DNA of 64,000 nucleotides from Agromyces tardus (lineage in GTDB: Bacteria; Actinomycetota; Actinomycetes; Actinomycetales; Microbacteriaceae). The translations under genes and the position numbers were made by a program. The stretch lies in contig NZ_RHHB01000008.1 of assembly GCF_003710805.1 (NCBI RefSeq), positions 1-64,000 of the forward strand, read 5' to 3'. The notes beneath the pieces are model-generated. The model searched no databases, had not been told where the DNA came from, and saw only the letters and a list, made by a program, of their open reading frames with translations. Each line of letters opens with the position of its first letter. Positions within the stretch are counted from its first letter, which is position 1. Below, in pieces: positions 1-8,982 of the stretch.

Positions 1-150
1 GGCCTGCGCAGCCGGGACCGGCGCGGGCGGGGCCGGCGCGGGCGGGGCCGGCGGAGCGACATCCGCCGCGCCGCGCCCGGACAGGATCGCGTCCCACTCG
101 GACGACGACCGCGCTGGGTTGCCGCGCTGCTCTGGGGGGAGCTGGCTCAC
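1..150 (-). CDS. mltG: Endolytic transglycosylase MltG, N-terminus only (cut by window edge)
   Basis: The frame opens at a GTG (150-148) and runs off the left edge, so only 50 codons are present. They encode a cytoplasmic N-terminal stretch (VSQLPPEQRGNPARSSSEWD...) followed by an Ala/Pro-rich linker. No catalytic or membrane part is visible. The identification rests on the gene order alaS-ruvX-mltG that is usual in Actinobacteria, and on the fit of a Pro-rich cytoplasmic leader before the single membrane helix of MltG. The start lies 4 nt after the ruvX stop, so the two are probably co-transcribed. MltG cleaves nascent glycan strands at the membrane. The GC-rich triplet-like repeats at about 20-55 are codons for Pro-Ala runs. 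Confidence 0.6.
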   Translation of the reverse strand, partial: MSQLPPEQRGNPARSSSEWDAILSGRGAADVAPPAPPAPAPPAPVPAAQA

Positions 151-154
151 TGGG

Positions 155-622
155 TCAGGGCCCTTCGTCGGCGGGGATGGTGCGGCCGGGGGCGGCACCC
201 GATGCCCGTTCGGCATCGATGGCATGTTGCAGAATGATAACGGCTGCCGCTTGGTCGATGATGGGACGCTGCTTCTTCGACGACTTCCCGGTGGCTCGCA
301 GGGCCTGCTGGGCGCTCACCGTCGACAGCCGCTCGTCGACGAGCCGCACGTGCGCCCCCGCCGCGGCGAGGCGCTCGGCGAAGGCCACGGCGTCCGCCGT
401 CGACGCGGTCGCCGCGCCCGACATCGAGAGCGGGTTGCCCACGACGAGCTCGATCGCGTCGAACTCCTCGGCGAGCGCGAGGATGCGTCGGATGTCGCCG
501 TCGCCGTCGGCGCTCCGGGCGACCGTCTCGACGGGAACCGCGAGGATCGCCGACGGATCGGAGCGCGCGACGCCGATGCGGGCCCGTCCGACGTCGATGC
601 CGAGCCGCGCGCCGTTCCGCAC
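155..622 (-). CDS. ruvX: Holliday junction resolvase-like RuvX (YqgF family)
   Basis: The 155-residue product has the RNase H-like opening GIDVGRARIGVA (first catalytic Asp). Further on are the family motifs around VVGNPLSMSG and VRLVDERLST, and a C-terminal Asp region (IIDQAAAVIIL). Members are implicated in Holliday-junction resolution and/or 5'-end processing of pre-16S rRNA; the role in this organism is inferred. It begins 3 nt after the alaS stop and ends 4 nt before mltG, so alaS-ruvX-mltG looks like one operon. Length is normal for the family. Confidence 0.93.
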   Translation of the reverse strand: MRNGARLGIDVGRARIGVARSDPSAILAVPVETVARSADGDGDIRRILALAEEFDAIELVVGNPLSMSGAATASTADAVAFAERLAAAGAHVRLVDERLSTVSAQQALRATGKSSKKQRPIIDQAAAVIILQHAIDAERASGAAPGRTIPADEGP

Positions 623-625
623 GGC

Positions 626-3283
626 TTACCTGCCGAGTTCCGCCCGGACGGCGGCGAGCGCCGCCGGGATGGCCCCGACGTCGTTGCCGCCGCCCTGTGC
701 GAGATCGGGCTTGCCTCCGCCGCCACCGCCGAGCGTCGACGCCATGAGCTTCGCGAGCGCACCGGCGTTCGCGCCGGCGTCGCGCGCAGCGGGCGACGTG
801 GCGACGATGGCGAGGGGCTTGCCGCCCACCTCGGCAGCGAGGGCCACGACGGATGCCGCGTCGCCCAGCTTGCCGCGCACGGACAGCGCGAGTTGGCGCA
901 GCTCGTCTCCGGAGCCGAGCGATCCGACGGCTTCGGCGACCAGGAGCACGTCGCCCGTACGCTGGGCCTTCGCCGCGAGGTCGGGGACGCGGTCGCCGAG
1001 CGCCTTGGCCTCGAAGGCCTGGATCTTCTTCTCGGCGGCCTTCAGGCTCGCGACGAGCTCGCCGACGCGGTCGACGAGCTGCTCCGGACGCGTCTTGAGG
1101 GTCGAGGTGAGCTCGCCGACGAGCGCGCGCTCCGCCGCGAAGCGCTGGAAGGCGTCACGGCCCACGAGCGACTCGACACGGCGGTTCGACGCACCCACGG
1201 ACGATTCGCCGACGATGTTGATCATGCCGATCTCGGCGCTCGTGGTCACGTGCGTGCCCGCGCAGAGCTCGCGCGACCAGGGGCCGCCGATGTCGACCAC
1301 GCGCACGATGTCGCCGTACTTCTCGCCGAAGAGCGCCATCGCGCCCAGCTGCTTCGCCTCGTCGAGGGGCATCTCGCGGGTGACCACCTGGAGGTTGTCG
1401 CGGATCGCGTCGTTCGCGATCTCCTCGATCTCGCTGCGGGTCGCCGGCGAGAGCGCCTGGTTCCAGCCGTAGTCGAGACGCAGGTAGCCCGCCTTGTTGA
1501 ACGATCCGGACTGGTGCGCGTTCGGTCCGAGCACCTGCCTGAGCGCCGCGTGCACGAGGTGGGTGCCGGAGTGCGCCTGGGTCGCCCCGCGCCGGTACTC
1601 CTCGTCGACGAGGGTCGTCGCGGCGACGCCCGTGCCGACCTCGCCCGCCGTGACCCTCACCGTGTGGCTGATGAGGCCCTTGACGGGCTTCTGCACGTCG
1701 AGCACCTCGAGCTCGAAGCCGTCGCCCACGATGCGGCCCTGGTCGGGCGCCTGGCCGCCGGATTCCGCGTACAGCGAGGTCTCGGCGAGGATCACCTCGG
1801 CGGTCTGGCCCGCCACGGCGACCGGTGCGGGCCGGCCGTCGACGAGGATGCCGAGCACGGTCGAGTCCTGGGCGAGCTCGGTGTAGCCCGTGAAGATCGT
1901 CTCGCCCTTGGCGCGCATGTCGGCGTACACCGACAGGTCGGCGAGCACCTTCTTCTTGGACTTCGCGTCGGCCTTCGCGCGGGAGCGCTGGTCGTGCATG
2001 AGCGAGTCGAACGCGGTGCGGTCGACGGCCAGGCCGGCCTCCTCGGCCATCTCGAGGGTGAGCTCGATGGGGAAGCCGTACGTGTCGTGGAGGAGGAACG
2101 CGGTGTCGCCCGCGAGCTCGGGCGAACCGGAGTCCTTCGTCTTCGCGACCGCGAGGTCGAGGATCGACGTGCCCGCCGACAGCGTGCGCAGGAACGTCTC
2201 CTCCTCGCCGACCGCGAGCTGCAGGATCTGCGAGTAGTTCGACTCCACCTCGGGGTACGCCGCCTTCATGGCGTCGCGCGACGCGGCGAACAGCTCCGAG
2301 AACGTGGGGCCCTCGACGCCGAGCAGGCGCATCGCACGGATGCTGCGGCGCAGCAGTCGGCGCAGGATGTAGCCGCGTCCCTCGTTCGACGGCGTGACGC
2401 CATCGCTCATGAGCATGAGCGAGGAGCGGATGTGGTCGGCGATGACGCGCATGCGCACGTCGTCGTCGTGGTCCGCGCCGTAGCGACGGCCCGACAGCTC
2501 GGCGGCACGGTCGAGCACCGGACGGACCTGGTCGATCTCGTACATGTTCTCGACGCCCTGCTTGAGGAACGCGACGCGCTCGAGCCCCATGCCGGTGTCG
2601 ATGTTCTTCTTCGGCAGCTCACGCACGATGCGGAAGTCGGTCTTCGACTTCACGTCCGCGATGAGGTACTGCATGAACACGAGGTTCCAGATCTCGACGT
2701 ACCGGTCGTCATCGGTCGCCGGGCCGCCGTCGGCGCCGTACGCCGGTCCGCGGTCGAAGAAGATCTCCGAGCACGGGCCCGCGGGGCCGGGCTGCCCGGT
2801 GTGCCAGTAGTTCGTGTCCTTGCCGAGCCGCTGGATGCGCTCCTCGGGCAGGCCCGCGACGCGCTTCCAGATCTCGATGGCCTCGTCGTCGTCCTCGTAG
2901 ACGGTGACCCAGAGGTCCTTCGGTTCGAAGCCGTAGCCGCCGTCGGCCTCGGGCGTCGTGAGGAGCTCCCACGCGTAGGTGATCGCCCCCTCCTTGAAGT
3001 AGTCGCCGAAGGAGAAGTTGCCGTTCATCTGGAAGAACGTGCCGTGGCGCGGGGTCTTGCCGACCTCTTCGATGTCGTTGGTGCGGATGCACTTCTGCAC
3101 GCTCGTGGCGCGGTCGTACGGCGCGGGGACGATCCCGGTGAGGTACGGCACGAACGGCACCATGCCGGCCACCGTGAACAGGAGCGTCGGGTCGTCGGAG
3201 ACGAGCGAGGCCGAGGGGACGACGGCGTGTCCCCGCGCGGCGAAGAAGTCCAGCCAGCGCTGGCGGATGTCGGCAGTCTGCAT
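626..3283 (-). CDS. alaS: Alanyl-tRNA synthetase
   Basis: This 885-residue class II synthetase charges tRNA-Ala. The N-terminal catalytic core starts at MQTADIRQRWLDFF, and motif 2 lies around TSVQKCIRTNDIEEVGKTPRHGTFF. The editing domain carries HSGTH and CAGTH, whose His/Cys residues bind zinc, and a DHHA1-type Gly-rich C-terminus follows (LGGGGGGKPDLAQGG). An upstream in-frame ATG would add 58 Arg/Pro/Thr-rich residues with no family resemblance. I therefore start at 3283, where the conserved N-terminus begins. It leads the alaS-ruvX-mltG group. Confidence 0.97.
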   Translation of the reverse strand: MQTADIRQRWLDFFAARGHAVVPSASLVSDDPTLLFTVAGMVPFVPYLTGIVPAPYDRATSVQKCIRTNDIEEVGKTPRHGTFFQMNGNFSFGDYFKEGAITYAWELLTTPEADGGYGFEPKDLWVTVYEDDDEAIEIWKRVAGLPEERIQRLGKDTNYWHTGQPGPAGPCSEIFFDRGPAYGADGGPATDDDRYVEIWNLVFMQYLIADVKSKTDFRIVRELPKKNIDTGMGLERVAFLKQGVENMYEIDQVRPVLDRAAELSGRRYGADHDDDVRMRVIADHIRSSLMLMSDGVTPSNEGRGYILRRLLRRSIRAMRLLGVEGPTFSELFAASRDAMKAAYPEVESNYSQILQLAVGEEETFLRTLSAGTSILDLAVAKTKDSGSPELAGDTAFLLHDTYGFPIELTLEMAEEAGLAVDRTAFDSLMHDQRSRAKADAKSKKKVLADLSVYADMRAKGETIFTGYTELAQDSTVLGILVDGRPAPVAVAGQTAEVILAETSLYAESGGQAPDQGRIVGDGFELEVLDVQKPVKGLISHTVRVTAGEVGTGVAATTLVDEEYRRGATQAHSGTHLVHAALRQVLGPNAHQSGSFNKAGYLRLDYGWNQALSPATRSEIEEIANDAIRDNLQVVTREMPLDEAKQLGAMALFGEKYGDIVRVVDIGGPWSRELCAGTHVTTSAEIGMINIVGESSVGASNRRVESLVGRDAFQRFAAERALVGELTSTLKTRPEQLVDRVGELVASLKAAEKKIQAFEAKALGDRVPDLAAKAQRTGDVLLVAEAVGSLGSGDELRQLALSVRGKLGDAASVVALAAEVGGKPLAIVATSPAARDAGANAGALAKLMASTLGGGGGGKPDLAQGGGNDVGAIPAALAAVRAELGR

Positions 3284-3350
3284 GGTTCCGTTCTGGGGTT
3301 CGAGAGGCGGGGGCGACCCGGCGAATGGTGGTGCGGTGGTGGGGGCGCGA

Positions 3351-3539
3351 TCAGCCGGCTTCGGCGTCGCGCAGCTCGGCCTCGCGCGCGTGGTAGCCGT
3401 CGGCGACGGCGCGACCGAATGCGCGCGCCTTCGCATCGACGTCGGCGAAGAACTCACGGCCCTGCGCGGTCTGGTTGACCTGGTGGGCGACGACGAACCC
3501 CGTCGCCACGCCGAGGGCGAACCACACGATGCTCTTCAC
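3351..3539 (-). CDS. Small single-pass membrane protein of unknown function
   Basis: This 62-residue ORF lies between rpsD and alaS on the same strand. Residues 4-20 (IVWFALGVATGFVVAHQ) form one membrane helix with a glycine-zipper look. A charged amphipathic C-terminal segment follows (REFFADVDAKARAFGRAVADGYH). A Shine-Dalgarno-like GGAG/GAGTGAG stretch precedes the ATG. I recall similar short proteins at this spot in related genomes but assign no function. The plus-strand ORFs that cover it are composition-driven shadows. Confidence 0.7.
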   Translation of the reverse strand: MKSIVWFALGVATGFVVAHQVNQTAQGREFFADVDAKARAFGRAVADGYHAREAELRDAEAG

Positions 3540-3633
3540 GTCTCACTCCTCGCTGGGATCGGGCCGATGCGATGCGCCGCACGCACGCTTCCATCCAGTC
3601 TAGGGCGTGCGCCGCGGCATCCGCCCGGAGACG

Positions 3634-3669
3634 CGGAACGGGGCCGCGGCGAACCGCGACCCCGTTCCG
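3634..3669 (-). terminator. Rho-independent-type hairpin downstream of rpsD
   Basis: CGGAACGGGG (3634-3643) pairs perfectly with CCCCGTTCCG (3660-3669). An inner CGCGG/CCGCG pairing extends the stem. It begins about 13 nt beyond the rpsD stop, which fits termination of the S4 transcript. There is no clear T-run, as is common in high-GC actinobacteria. Confidence 0.75.
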
Positions 3670-3681
3670 TGCGAGCTCCGC

Positions 3682-4305
3682 TCAGCGAGCGGCGTAGTAC
3701 TCGACGACGAGCTGCACGTCGCAGGTGACGGGCACCTCGGCGCGCTTGGGGCGACGCACGAGCTTGGCCTGGAGCTTGTCGAGCTCGACCTCGAGGTAGC
3801 TCGGGGTCTTCGGGAGCACGTCGACGTGACCGCCGGCCGCGGCGACCTGGAAGGGCTCGGTGCCCTCCGAGCGCGCCTTGACGCCGATGGTCTGCCCCGG
3901 CTTCACGCGGAACGACGGACGGTCGACGAGCTGGCCGTCGACGGTGATGTGACGGTGCACGACGAACTGGCGGGCCTGCGTGATGGTGCGGGCGAAGCCG
4001 GCGCGGAGCACGAGCGCGTCGAGGCGCATCTCGAGGAGCTCGACCAGGTTCTCACCGGTCAGGCCGTCGGTGCGACGGGCCTCGTTGAACGCGATGCGGA
4101 GCTGCTTCTCGCGGATGCCGTACTGGGCGCGGAGACGCTGCTTCTCGCGGAGGCGCACGGCGTAGTCCGAGTCCTGCTTGCGCTTGGTGCGGCCGTGCTC
4201 ACCGGGAGCGTACGGACGCTTCTCCATGTACTTGGCGGCCTTCGGGGTGAGGGCGATGCCGAGCGCGCGGGAGAGGCGGGTCTTGCTGCGTGACTGGTTC
4301 GACAC
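3682..4305 (-). CDS. rpsD: 30S ribosomal protein S4
   Basis: The 207-residue product is a full-length S4. It has the N-terminal rRNA-binding region (RPYAPGEHGRTKRKQDSDYAVRLREKQ) and the S4 RNA-binding fold around LDALVLRAGFARTITQARQFVVHRHI. The four-Cys zinc site is absent, so it is the zinc-independent (C-) form. S4 nucleates 30S assembly. It is encoded away from the alpha operon, as in many Actinobacteria. AGGACATTCG, just upstream of the ATG, supplies the ribosome binding site. Confidence 0.98.
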   Translation of the reverse strand: MSNQSRSKTRLSRALGIALTPKAAKYMEKRPYAPGEHGRTKRKQDSDYAVRLREKQRLRAQYGIREKQLRIAFNEARRTDGLTGENLVELLEMRLDALVLRAGFARTITQARQFVVHRHITVDGQLVDRPSFRVKPGQTIGVKARSEGTEPFQVAAAGGHVDVLPKTPSYLEVELDKLQAKLVRRPKRAEVPVTCDVQLVVEYYAAR

Positions 4306-4557
4306 GAATGTCCTTTCGGAAGAATCTCAATTGAATTCACGGCGCGATCGTGCGCCGGAAGTCTGTGTCAGAGGGATTCGCCAAGGGCCGATCGGCTACA
4401 GATCGTTCCCATTCGCCGGTGGCTCTCTCGCAGCCGCGCTCGAGAACCTGGCTTCAGGCCAGCGGAAATCATATCACGGACGGGTCACTCGCCCGAGTCT
4501 CGTGTTTCCTGCGCACCAGGGCCGCGCCACGGCATCCGCGGAACCCGGCGGGCCCCC
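4306..4557 (-). promoter_or_regulatory. rpsD upstream region with a -10-like TATGAT
   Basis: This 252-nt gap separates rarA and rpsD. On the minus strand TATGAT (4468-4473) matches five of six -10 positions. No good -35 is visible. It would give a leader of roughly 155 nt before rpsD, long enough for autoregulation by S4, which is known in other bacteria. No specific structure is claimed. The area around the box is less GC-rich than its surroundings. Confidence 0.45.
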
Positions 4558-5958
4558 TCAGCTGCCGCCGCGGACGATGCGGCGGAGCTTCGCGAGCCGC
4601 GCCGACACCTCGCGCTCGTTGCCGTGCTCGGTGGGCTCGTAGTAGACCGCCCCGCGGAGCGTGTCGGGCAGGTACTCCTGCGCCACCACGCCGATCGCGT
4701 CGTCGTGGGGATAGCGGTAGCCCTTGCCGTGACCGAGGCGCTTGGCACCCGGGTAGTGCGCGTCGCGGAGGTGCTTGGGCACCCGGCCGGCCTTGCCCGC
4801 GCGCACGTCGGCGATCGCCTTGTCGATGCCGAGGTACGCGGCGTTCGACTTGGGCGCGGTCGCGAGGTGCACGACCGCCTGCGCGAGCGGGATGCGGCCC
4901 TCGGGCATGCCGATGTACTGCACGGCGTCGGCCGCGGCGACGGCCACGCCGAGCGCGGTCGGGTCGGCGAGTCCGATGTCCTCCGAGGCGAGCACGATGA
5001 TGCGCCGCGCGATGAAGCGCGGATCCTCCCCCGCCTCGATCATGCGCGCGAGGTAGTGCAGCGCCGCGTCGACGTCGCTGCCGCGCACCGACTTGATGAA
5101 CGCGCTGATGACGTCGTAGTGCTCGTCGCCCGCGCGGTCGTAACGGAGCAGCGCGCGGTCGACCGCACGCGCGACGATCTCGGGAGTGATCACGGGGAGG
5201 TCGACGGGGGCCTCATGGTCGTCCTTCGCGTCGACCTTCCGATCCTCTCCCTCGGCGCCCGCCTCCTGCTCCGCGTGGGTGCTCGCGGCCGAGACGGATG
5301 CCGCCTCGAGGGCGGTGAGCGCCCGGCGCGCGTCTCCCGAGGCGAGCCGCACGATGGTCGCGCGCGCCTCGGGCTCGAGCACGAACCGCCCGCCGAGGCC
5401 GCGCACGTCGGCCACGGCCCGGTCGACGAGCATGCCGAGGTCGTCGTCGCTCAGCAGCTCGAGCGTGAGCAGCAGCGACCGTGAGAGGAGCGGTGAGATG
5501 ACCGAGAACGACGGGTTCTCGGTGGTCGCCGCCACCAGGATGACCCAGCCGTTCTCGACGCCGGGCAGCAATGCGTCCTGCTGGGCCTTGGTGAAGCGGT
5601 GGATCTCGTCGAGGAAGAGCACGGTGGACAGCCCGTAGAGGTCGCGACTCGCGCGCGCCTCCTCCATGACCTGGCGCACGTCGCGGACCCCGGCCGTCAC
5701 GGCCGACAGCTCGACGAACTTGCGGCCCGACGATCGCGCGATCGCCTGCGCGAGGGTGGTCTTGCCGGTGCCGGGCGGACCCCAGAGGATCACCGACACC
5801 GAGCCGGTCTCGCCGGTGCGGTCGCCCGCGAGCGCCACGAGCGGGGACCCGGGAGTGAGGAGGTGCTTCTGGCCGGCGACCTCGTCGAGGCTCGCCGGTC
5901 GCATGCGCACCGCGAGCGGCGTCGCGCCGGCGCGGAGCCCCGAACCGGAATCCACCAT
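4558..5958 (-). CDS. rarA: Replication-associated recombination protein RarA (MgsA/WRNIP1-type AAA+ ATPase)
   Basis: The 466-residue AAA+ protein acts at stalled replication forks. It shows Walker [10 protein letters not shown], Walker [10 protein letters not shown], sensor 1 ATTENPSF, and the RarA C-terminal tetramerisation part ([27 protein letters not shown]...GYRYPHDD). I chose ATG 5958 over an upstream in-frame ATG (6090), because the extra 44 residues are unlike the family. TACGCT also sits exactly 7 nt before 5958 on this strand with no ribosome binding site, which suggests a leaderless mRNA. An acidic insert ([19 protein letters not shown]) lies between the lid and C-terminal domains. 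Confidence 0.95.
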   Translation of the reverse strand: MVDSGSGLRAGATPLAVRMRPASLDEVAGQKHLLTPGSPLVALAGDRTGETGSVSVILWGPPGTGKTTLAQAIARSSGRKFVELSAVTAGVRDVRQVMEEARASRDLYGLSTVLFLDEIHRFTKAQQDALLPGVENGWVILVAATTENPSFSVISPLLSRSLLLTLELLSDDDLGMLVDRAVADVRGLGGRFVLEPEARATIVRLASGDARRALTALEAASVSAASTHAEQEAGAEGEDRKVDAKDDHEAPVDLPVITPEIVARAVDRALLRYDRAGDEHYDVISAFIKSVRGSDVDAALHYLARMIEAGEDPRFIARRIIVLASEDIGLADPTALGVAVAAADAVQYIGMPEGRIPLAQAVVHLATAPKSNAAYLGIDKAIADVRAGKAGRVPKHLRDAHYPGAKRLGHGKGYRYPHDDAIGVVAQEYLPDTLRGAVYYEPTEHGNEREVSARLAKLRRIVRGGS

Positions 5959-6024
5959 GCGATCCAGCGTAGCCGCGGCATCCGACACCCCGGCCGCCGC
6001 GGGCCGGGAACCGCGCCGGCACGA

Positions 6025-6054
6025 TTGGTGCGGGCCCCACCGCTTGCGTAGAGT
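6025..6054 (+). promoter_or_regulatory. Promoter of the cyclophilin gene
   Basis: TTGGTG (6025-6030), an 18-nt spacer and TAGAGT (6049-6054) resemble a housekeeping sigma promoter. GAGAAGGAG follows just before the GTG start at 6084. The predicted leader is about 23 nt. Confidence 0.55.
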
Positions 6055-6083
6055 CTCGTCGCAGGATCCCGAGAAGGAGCAGC

Positions 6084-6863
6084 GTGGCAACGAACGACCG
6101 TCAGGCGCGCGAGGAGCGCGCGCGACTGCGCACCTACCAGGCCCGCCAGGAGGTGCACGCGCGCAAGCAGCACCGCCGCCGGCGCGACAACGTCATCGCG
6201 GGGATCGCGCTCGTCGTCGTGCTCACGCTCGCCACCGCCGCGCAGCTCTTCTACTTCTCGGGCGGCCCCGGTGCACCGGAGGCCACGCCCACGCCGACCC
6301 CCACCCCCAGCGCCGAGGCCGGGCAGAACCAGGGCGACGTCCCCTCGCCCGACCTCGCCGAGTCGCGCACGTGGACGGGCACGCTCACCCTCAACGACAT
6401 CCCCCTCGGCGTCGAGCTCGACGGCGCAGCGGCGCCGCAGGCCGTCTCGAGCGAGATCAGCCTCGCGCAGTCGGGCTTCTACGACGGCCTCACCTGCCAC
6501 CGCCTCACGAACGTCAGCATCTTCGTGCTGCAGTGCGGCGACCCCGAGGGCGACGGCTCGGGCGGTCCGGGCTACAGCTACGGACCGGTCGAGAACGCGC
6601 CCGCCGACGGCGTCTACCCGGCCGGCACCATCGCCATGGCCCGCCAACCCGACAACGGCTACAGCCACGGCAGCCAGTTCTTCATCGTCTACGAGGACAC
6701 CACCCTCAACTCCGACAGCGCGGGCGGCTACACCGTGATCGGCAGGGTCACGAGCGGCCTCGACCAGCTCCGCAGCGGCATCACCGATGCGGGCACCGTC
6801 GACGGCAGCAACGACGCGGCCCCGGCGACGCCGGTCACCATCACGGGCTTCACCCTGCAGTGA
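6084..6863 (+). CDS. Membrane-anchored cyclophilin-type peptidyl-prolyl cis-trans isomerase
   Basis: This 259-residue protein starts at GTG after GGAG. Residues 1-37 are very basic ([23 protein letters not shown]). One membrane helix follows at about 38-57, then a Thr/Pro linker, then a cyclophilin domain from about 95 outside the membrane. Recognisable elements are CHRLT in place of the usual [37 protein letters not shown] and YTVIGRV. The catalytic Arg and the Gln/Phe pocket residues are retained, so isomerase activity on exported proteins is likely. It stands alone with its own promoter. Confidence 0.9.
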   Translation: MATNDRQAREERARLRTYQARQEVHARKQHRRRRDNVIAGIALVVVLTLATAAQLFYFSGGPGAPEATPTPTPTPSAEAGQNQGDVPSPDLAESRTWTGTLTLNDIPLGVELDGAAAPQAVSSEISLAQSGFYDGLTCHRLTNVSIFVLQCGDPEGDGSGGPGYSYGPVENAPADGVYPAGTIAMARQPDNGYSHGSQFFIVYEDTTLNSDSAGGYTVIGRVTSGLDQLRSGITDAGTVDGSNDAAPATPVTITGFTLQ

Positions 6864-6973
6864 CGGCCGCCGCGTCGGCGGCGCACGCGACCGGGTCTCC
6901 GCGACGGCGCGGCAGGGCGACGGATGCCGCGTCAGCGGGTCCGCTCGCGCGCGGGCGGGCTCGAGGGGTGCAA

Positions 6974-7029
6974 TAGGCTGGATGCCGTCATCGCCGCCGA
7001 CGCGCGGCATCCGACCGACGACATAGGGT
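6974..7029 (+). promoter_or_regulatory. Two candidate -10 boxes ahead of the DUF349 gene, with an inverted motif pair
   Basis: TAGGCT (6974-6979) and TAGGGT (7024-7029) both fit the actinobacterial TANNNT -10. The second ends 6 nt before the GTG start, the spacing expected of a leaderless mRNA, although AGGGTGAG could also act as a ribosome binding site. Between the boxes GGATGCCG (6980-6987) and CGGCATCC (7005-7012) form an inverted pair of the window-wide repeat motif. Confidence 0.45.
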
Positions 7030-7035
7030 GAGTCC

Positions 7036-8268
7036 GTGACCGATTCAGCACAGCAACCGTGGGGCCGCGTCGACGAGGCGGGCACCGTCTTCGTGCGGAC
7101 GAGCGACGGTGAGCGTGAGGTGGGGCAGTACCCCGACGGCTCCCCCGAGGAGGCGCTCGCCTACTTCGAGCGCAAGTACGCCGATCTCGCCGGCGCAGTG
7201 AGCCTGCTCGAGCAGCGGGCGCGCCGTGGCGCACCGGCGGCCGACGTGGCGAAGGCCGTCGCGACGCTCCAGGCGTCCGTCGCCGACGCCCACGCCGTCG
7301 GCGACCTCGACGCCCTCGCCCGTCGCCTCGAGGCGCTGTCCGGCACGACCGAGGAGCTCACGGCCCAGCAGCAGGCGGAGGCGAAGGCGGCGGTCGCCGA
7401 AGCCATCGCCGAGCGCACCGCGATCGTCGAATCGGCCGAGGCGCTCGCCGCGCAGGACCCGGCGAAGACGCAGTGGAAGCAGACCAGCGCCGAGCTCGAC
7501 GCCCTCTTCGCCCGGTGGCAGCGCCACCAGCAGGAGGGGCCGCGCCTGCCCAAGAACGAGGCCAACGAGCTCTGGAAGCGGTTCCGCGCTGCGCGCTCGA
7601 CGATCGAGCAGCACCGCAAGGCGTTCTTCGCCGAGCTCGACGCGGCGCACCGCGATGTCCGCACCCGCAAGCAGCAGCTCATCGAGCGTGCGGAGGCGCT
7701 CGCGCCGCGCGGCGCCGACGCCGTCGTCGAGTACCGCGCACTCCTCGACGAGTGGAAGCTGGCGGGTCGCGCCGGCAAGAAGCTCGACGACGCGCTGTGG
7801 GCGAAGTTCAAGGCCGCCGGCGACGTGCTCTTCCAGGCCAAGGCCGAGGTCGACGCGAAGGACGACGAGGAGTACCGGGCCAACCTCACCGAGAAGCTCG
7901 CGCTGCTCGACGAGGCCGACAAGCTCCTCGCCGAGCAGGACCCCAAGCGGGCCCGCGCCGCGCTCAACGCCATCCAGCGCCGCTGGGACGAGATCGGTCG
8001 CGTGCCGCGCGACCAGGTGCGCGTCGTCGAGGACCGCCTGCGCAAGGTCGAGAACCACGTCAAGGGCCTCGAGGAAGAGCGCTGGCAGCGCGAGGATCCC
8101 GAGAAGAAGGCACGTTCCGAGGGCATGCTCGGTCAGCTGCAGGACGCGATCGAGAAGCTCGAGGGCGAGCTCGCCGCGGCCGAGGCCTCCGGCGACGAGA
8201 AGGCCGCGGCATCCGCTCGCGAGGCGCTCGAGGCGCGCAAGGCGTGGCTCAAGGCCGTCGGCGGCTGA
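7036..8268 (+). CDS. DUF349-domain coiled-coil protein
   Basis: The 410-residue soluble protein opens with a short beta-rich region (WGRVDEAGTVFVRTSDGEREVGQYPDGSPEEALAYFERKY). It continues as tandem DUF349 helical repeats marked by WK or WD at turns (LFARWQRHQQEGPRLPKNEANELWKRFRAA, DALWAKFKAAGDVLF, QRRWDEIGRVPRD). The C-terminal helix is rich in Glu/Lys/Ala. The family is widespread in Actinobacteria, and its biochemical role is not settled as far as I know. It has no operon partner; a hairpin terminator follows. Confidence 0.9.
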   Translation: MTDSAQQPWGRVDEAGTVFVRTSDGEREVGQYPDGSPEEALAYFERKYADLAGAVSLLEQRARRGAPAADVAKAVATLQASVADAHAVGDLDALARRLEALSGTTEELTAQQQAEAKAAVAEAIAERTAIVESAEALAAQDPAKTQWKQTSAELDALFARWQRHQQEGPRLPKNEANELWKRFRAARSTIEQHRKAFFAELDAAHRDVRTRKQQLIERAEALAPRGADAVVEYRALLDEWKLAGRAGKKLDDALWAKFKAAGDVLFQAKAEVDAKDDEEYRANLTEKLALLDEADKLLAEQDPKRARAALNAIQRRWDEIGRVPRDQVRVVEDRLRKVENHVKGLEEERWQREDPEKKARSEGMLGQLQDAIEKLEGELAAAEASGDEKAAASAREALEARKAWLKAVGG

Positions 8269-8291
8269 CTCGAGCCGACCAGAAGCTCACA

Positions 8292-8339
8292 AGCGCCCCG
8301 TGGCGTCCGTTCTCCACAGATCGGATGCCGCGGGGCGCT
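8292..8339 (+). terminator. Long hairpin terminator built on a GGATGCCGC motif
   Basis: AGCGCCCCG (8292-8300) pairs with CGGGGCGCT (8331-8339). The stem continues through TGGCGTCCG and CGGATGCCG with two G-T wobbles, giving about 18 bp around a 12-nt loop. It lies 24 nt after the DUF349 stop. One arm contains a full copy of the repeat motif (8323-8331). Confidence 0.75.
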
Positions 8340-8369
8340 CGTCGTGCGGGCGGCGCGCAGCATTGGAGC

Positions 8370-8936
8370 ATGACGCGACTCCCCTCCGTGCTCGGCACCG
8401 ATGACCTGGATCTTGCCGAACTGTGCGCCGCTCGCATCGACGGCGAGCTCGTCGAGCTCGCCGACGGCTGGTGCCCGGTCGACGAACCCGACCTGCCGTC
8501 GTTGCGCGCCGCGGCCGTCGCGGTCGACGTCGGGCGCACCCTCATCGCCGAGCGACTGACCGCCGCGTGGGTGCATGGCGCGCTCGACGCTCCCCCGCGT
8601 CCCGCGCAGTACTGCGTTCCCCATACGGAGCGCATCGCGGTGCGGCTCGACCGGCCGTGGGTGGTGCGCGAGGTGTCGCTGCTCGCGGGCGACGTGCTGG
8701 AGTTCGCGGGCGCACGGTGCACGAGCGCCGTCCGCACCGCCTTCGACCTCCTGCGCGAGGCGGAGCTCGACGACCGCACCGTCATCGACGTCGTCGTGCG
8801 ACTGCTCGGTTCGGTGCCCGAGCTGGGCCAGCGGGTGCACGCCCGGATCGACGCTGCGGCGCGGCTCCCGCACAAGACGCTCGCACGCGGCCGGCTCGCC
8901 GCTGCCGAGCTCCTGGCGATCCCGCGTCAGGCATGA
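8370..8936 (+). CDS. Hypothetical protein resembling the C-terminal half of AbiEi-type antitoxins
   Basis: The 188-residue product begins MTRLPSVLGTDDLDL. Its middle (AERLTAAWVHGALDAPP...) and the later segment SAVRTAFDLLREAEL resemble actinobacterial proteins annotated as AbiEi-like antitoxins, where the phrase T-P-x-R-T-A-x-D-L is typical. The N-terminal winged-helix part of a full antitoxin is missing or degenerate, and no AbiEii-type nucleotidyltransferase toxin lies next to it. A long plus-strand ORF that starts inside the DUF349 gene shares this frame, but only the part from 8370 looks like protein. Function unknown. Confidence 0.75.
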   Translation: MTRLPSVLGTDDLDLAELCAARIDGELVELADGWCPVDEPDLPSLRAAAVAVDVGRTLIAERLTAAWVHGALDAPPRPAQYCVPHTERIAVRLDRPWVVREVSLLAGDVLEFAGARCTSAVRTAFDLLREAELDDRTVIDVVVRLLGSVPELGQRVHARIDAAARLPHKTLARGRLAAAELLAIPRQA

Positions 8937-8982
8937 CGGGGGCGGCCTCGGTCGATGCCCGGGCCCGTGCCGCTGAGCGAGC

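Noticed and set aside
15-55. GC-rich tandem repeat (GGCGCGGGCGGGGCC units)
   Set aside because: On the minus strand it encodes the Pro-Ala linker of the MltG N-terminus, so it is a protein repeat and not a DNA element.
119-3478. A 1,119-codon plus-strand open frame opposite alaS
   Set aside because: It is the antisense shadow of alaS and ruvX. The translation is Arg/Ala/Gly/Asp-rich with no fold, as expected when a high-GC gene is read backwards. Similar long shadows oppose thrS, dxs, acnA, fadB and the SCO7613-type gene.
8370-8936. Complete AbiE toxin-antitoxin system
   Set aside because: Only one gene is present. No nucleotidyltransferase-type toxin lies within several kilobases.
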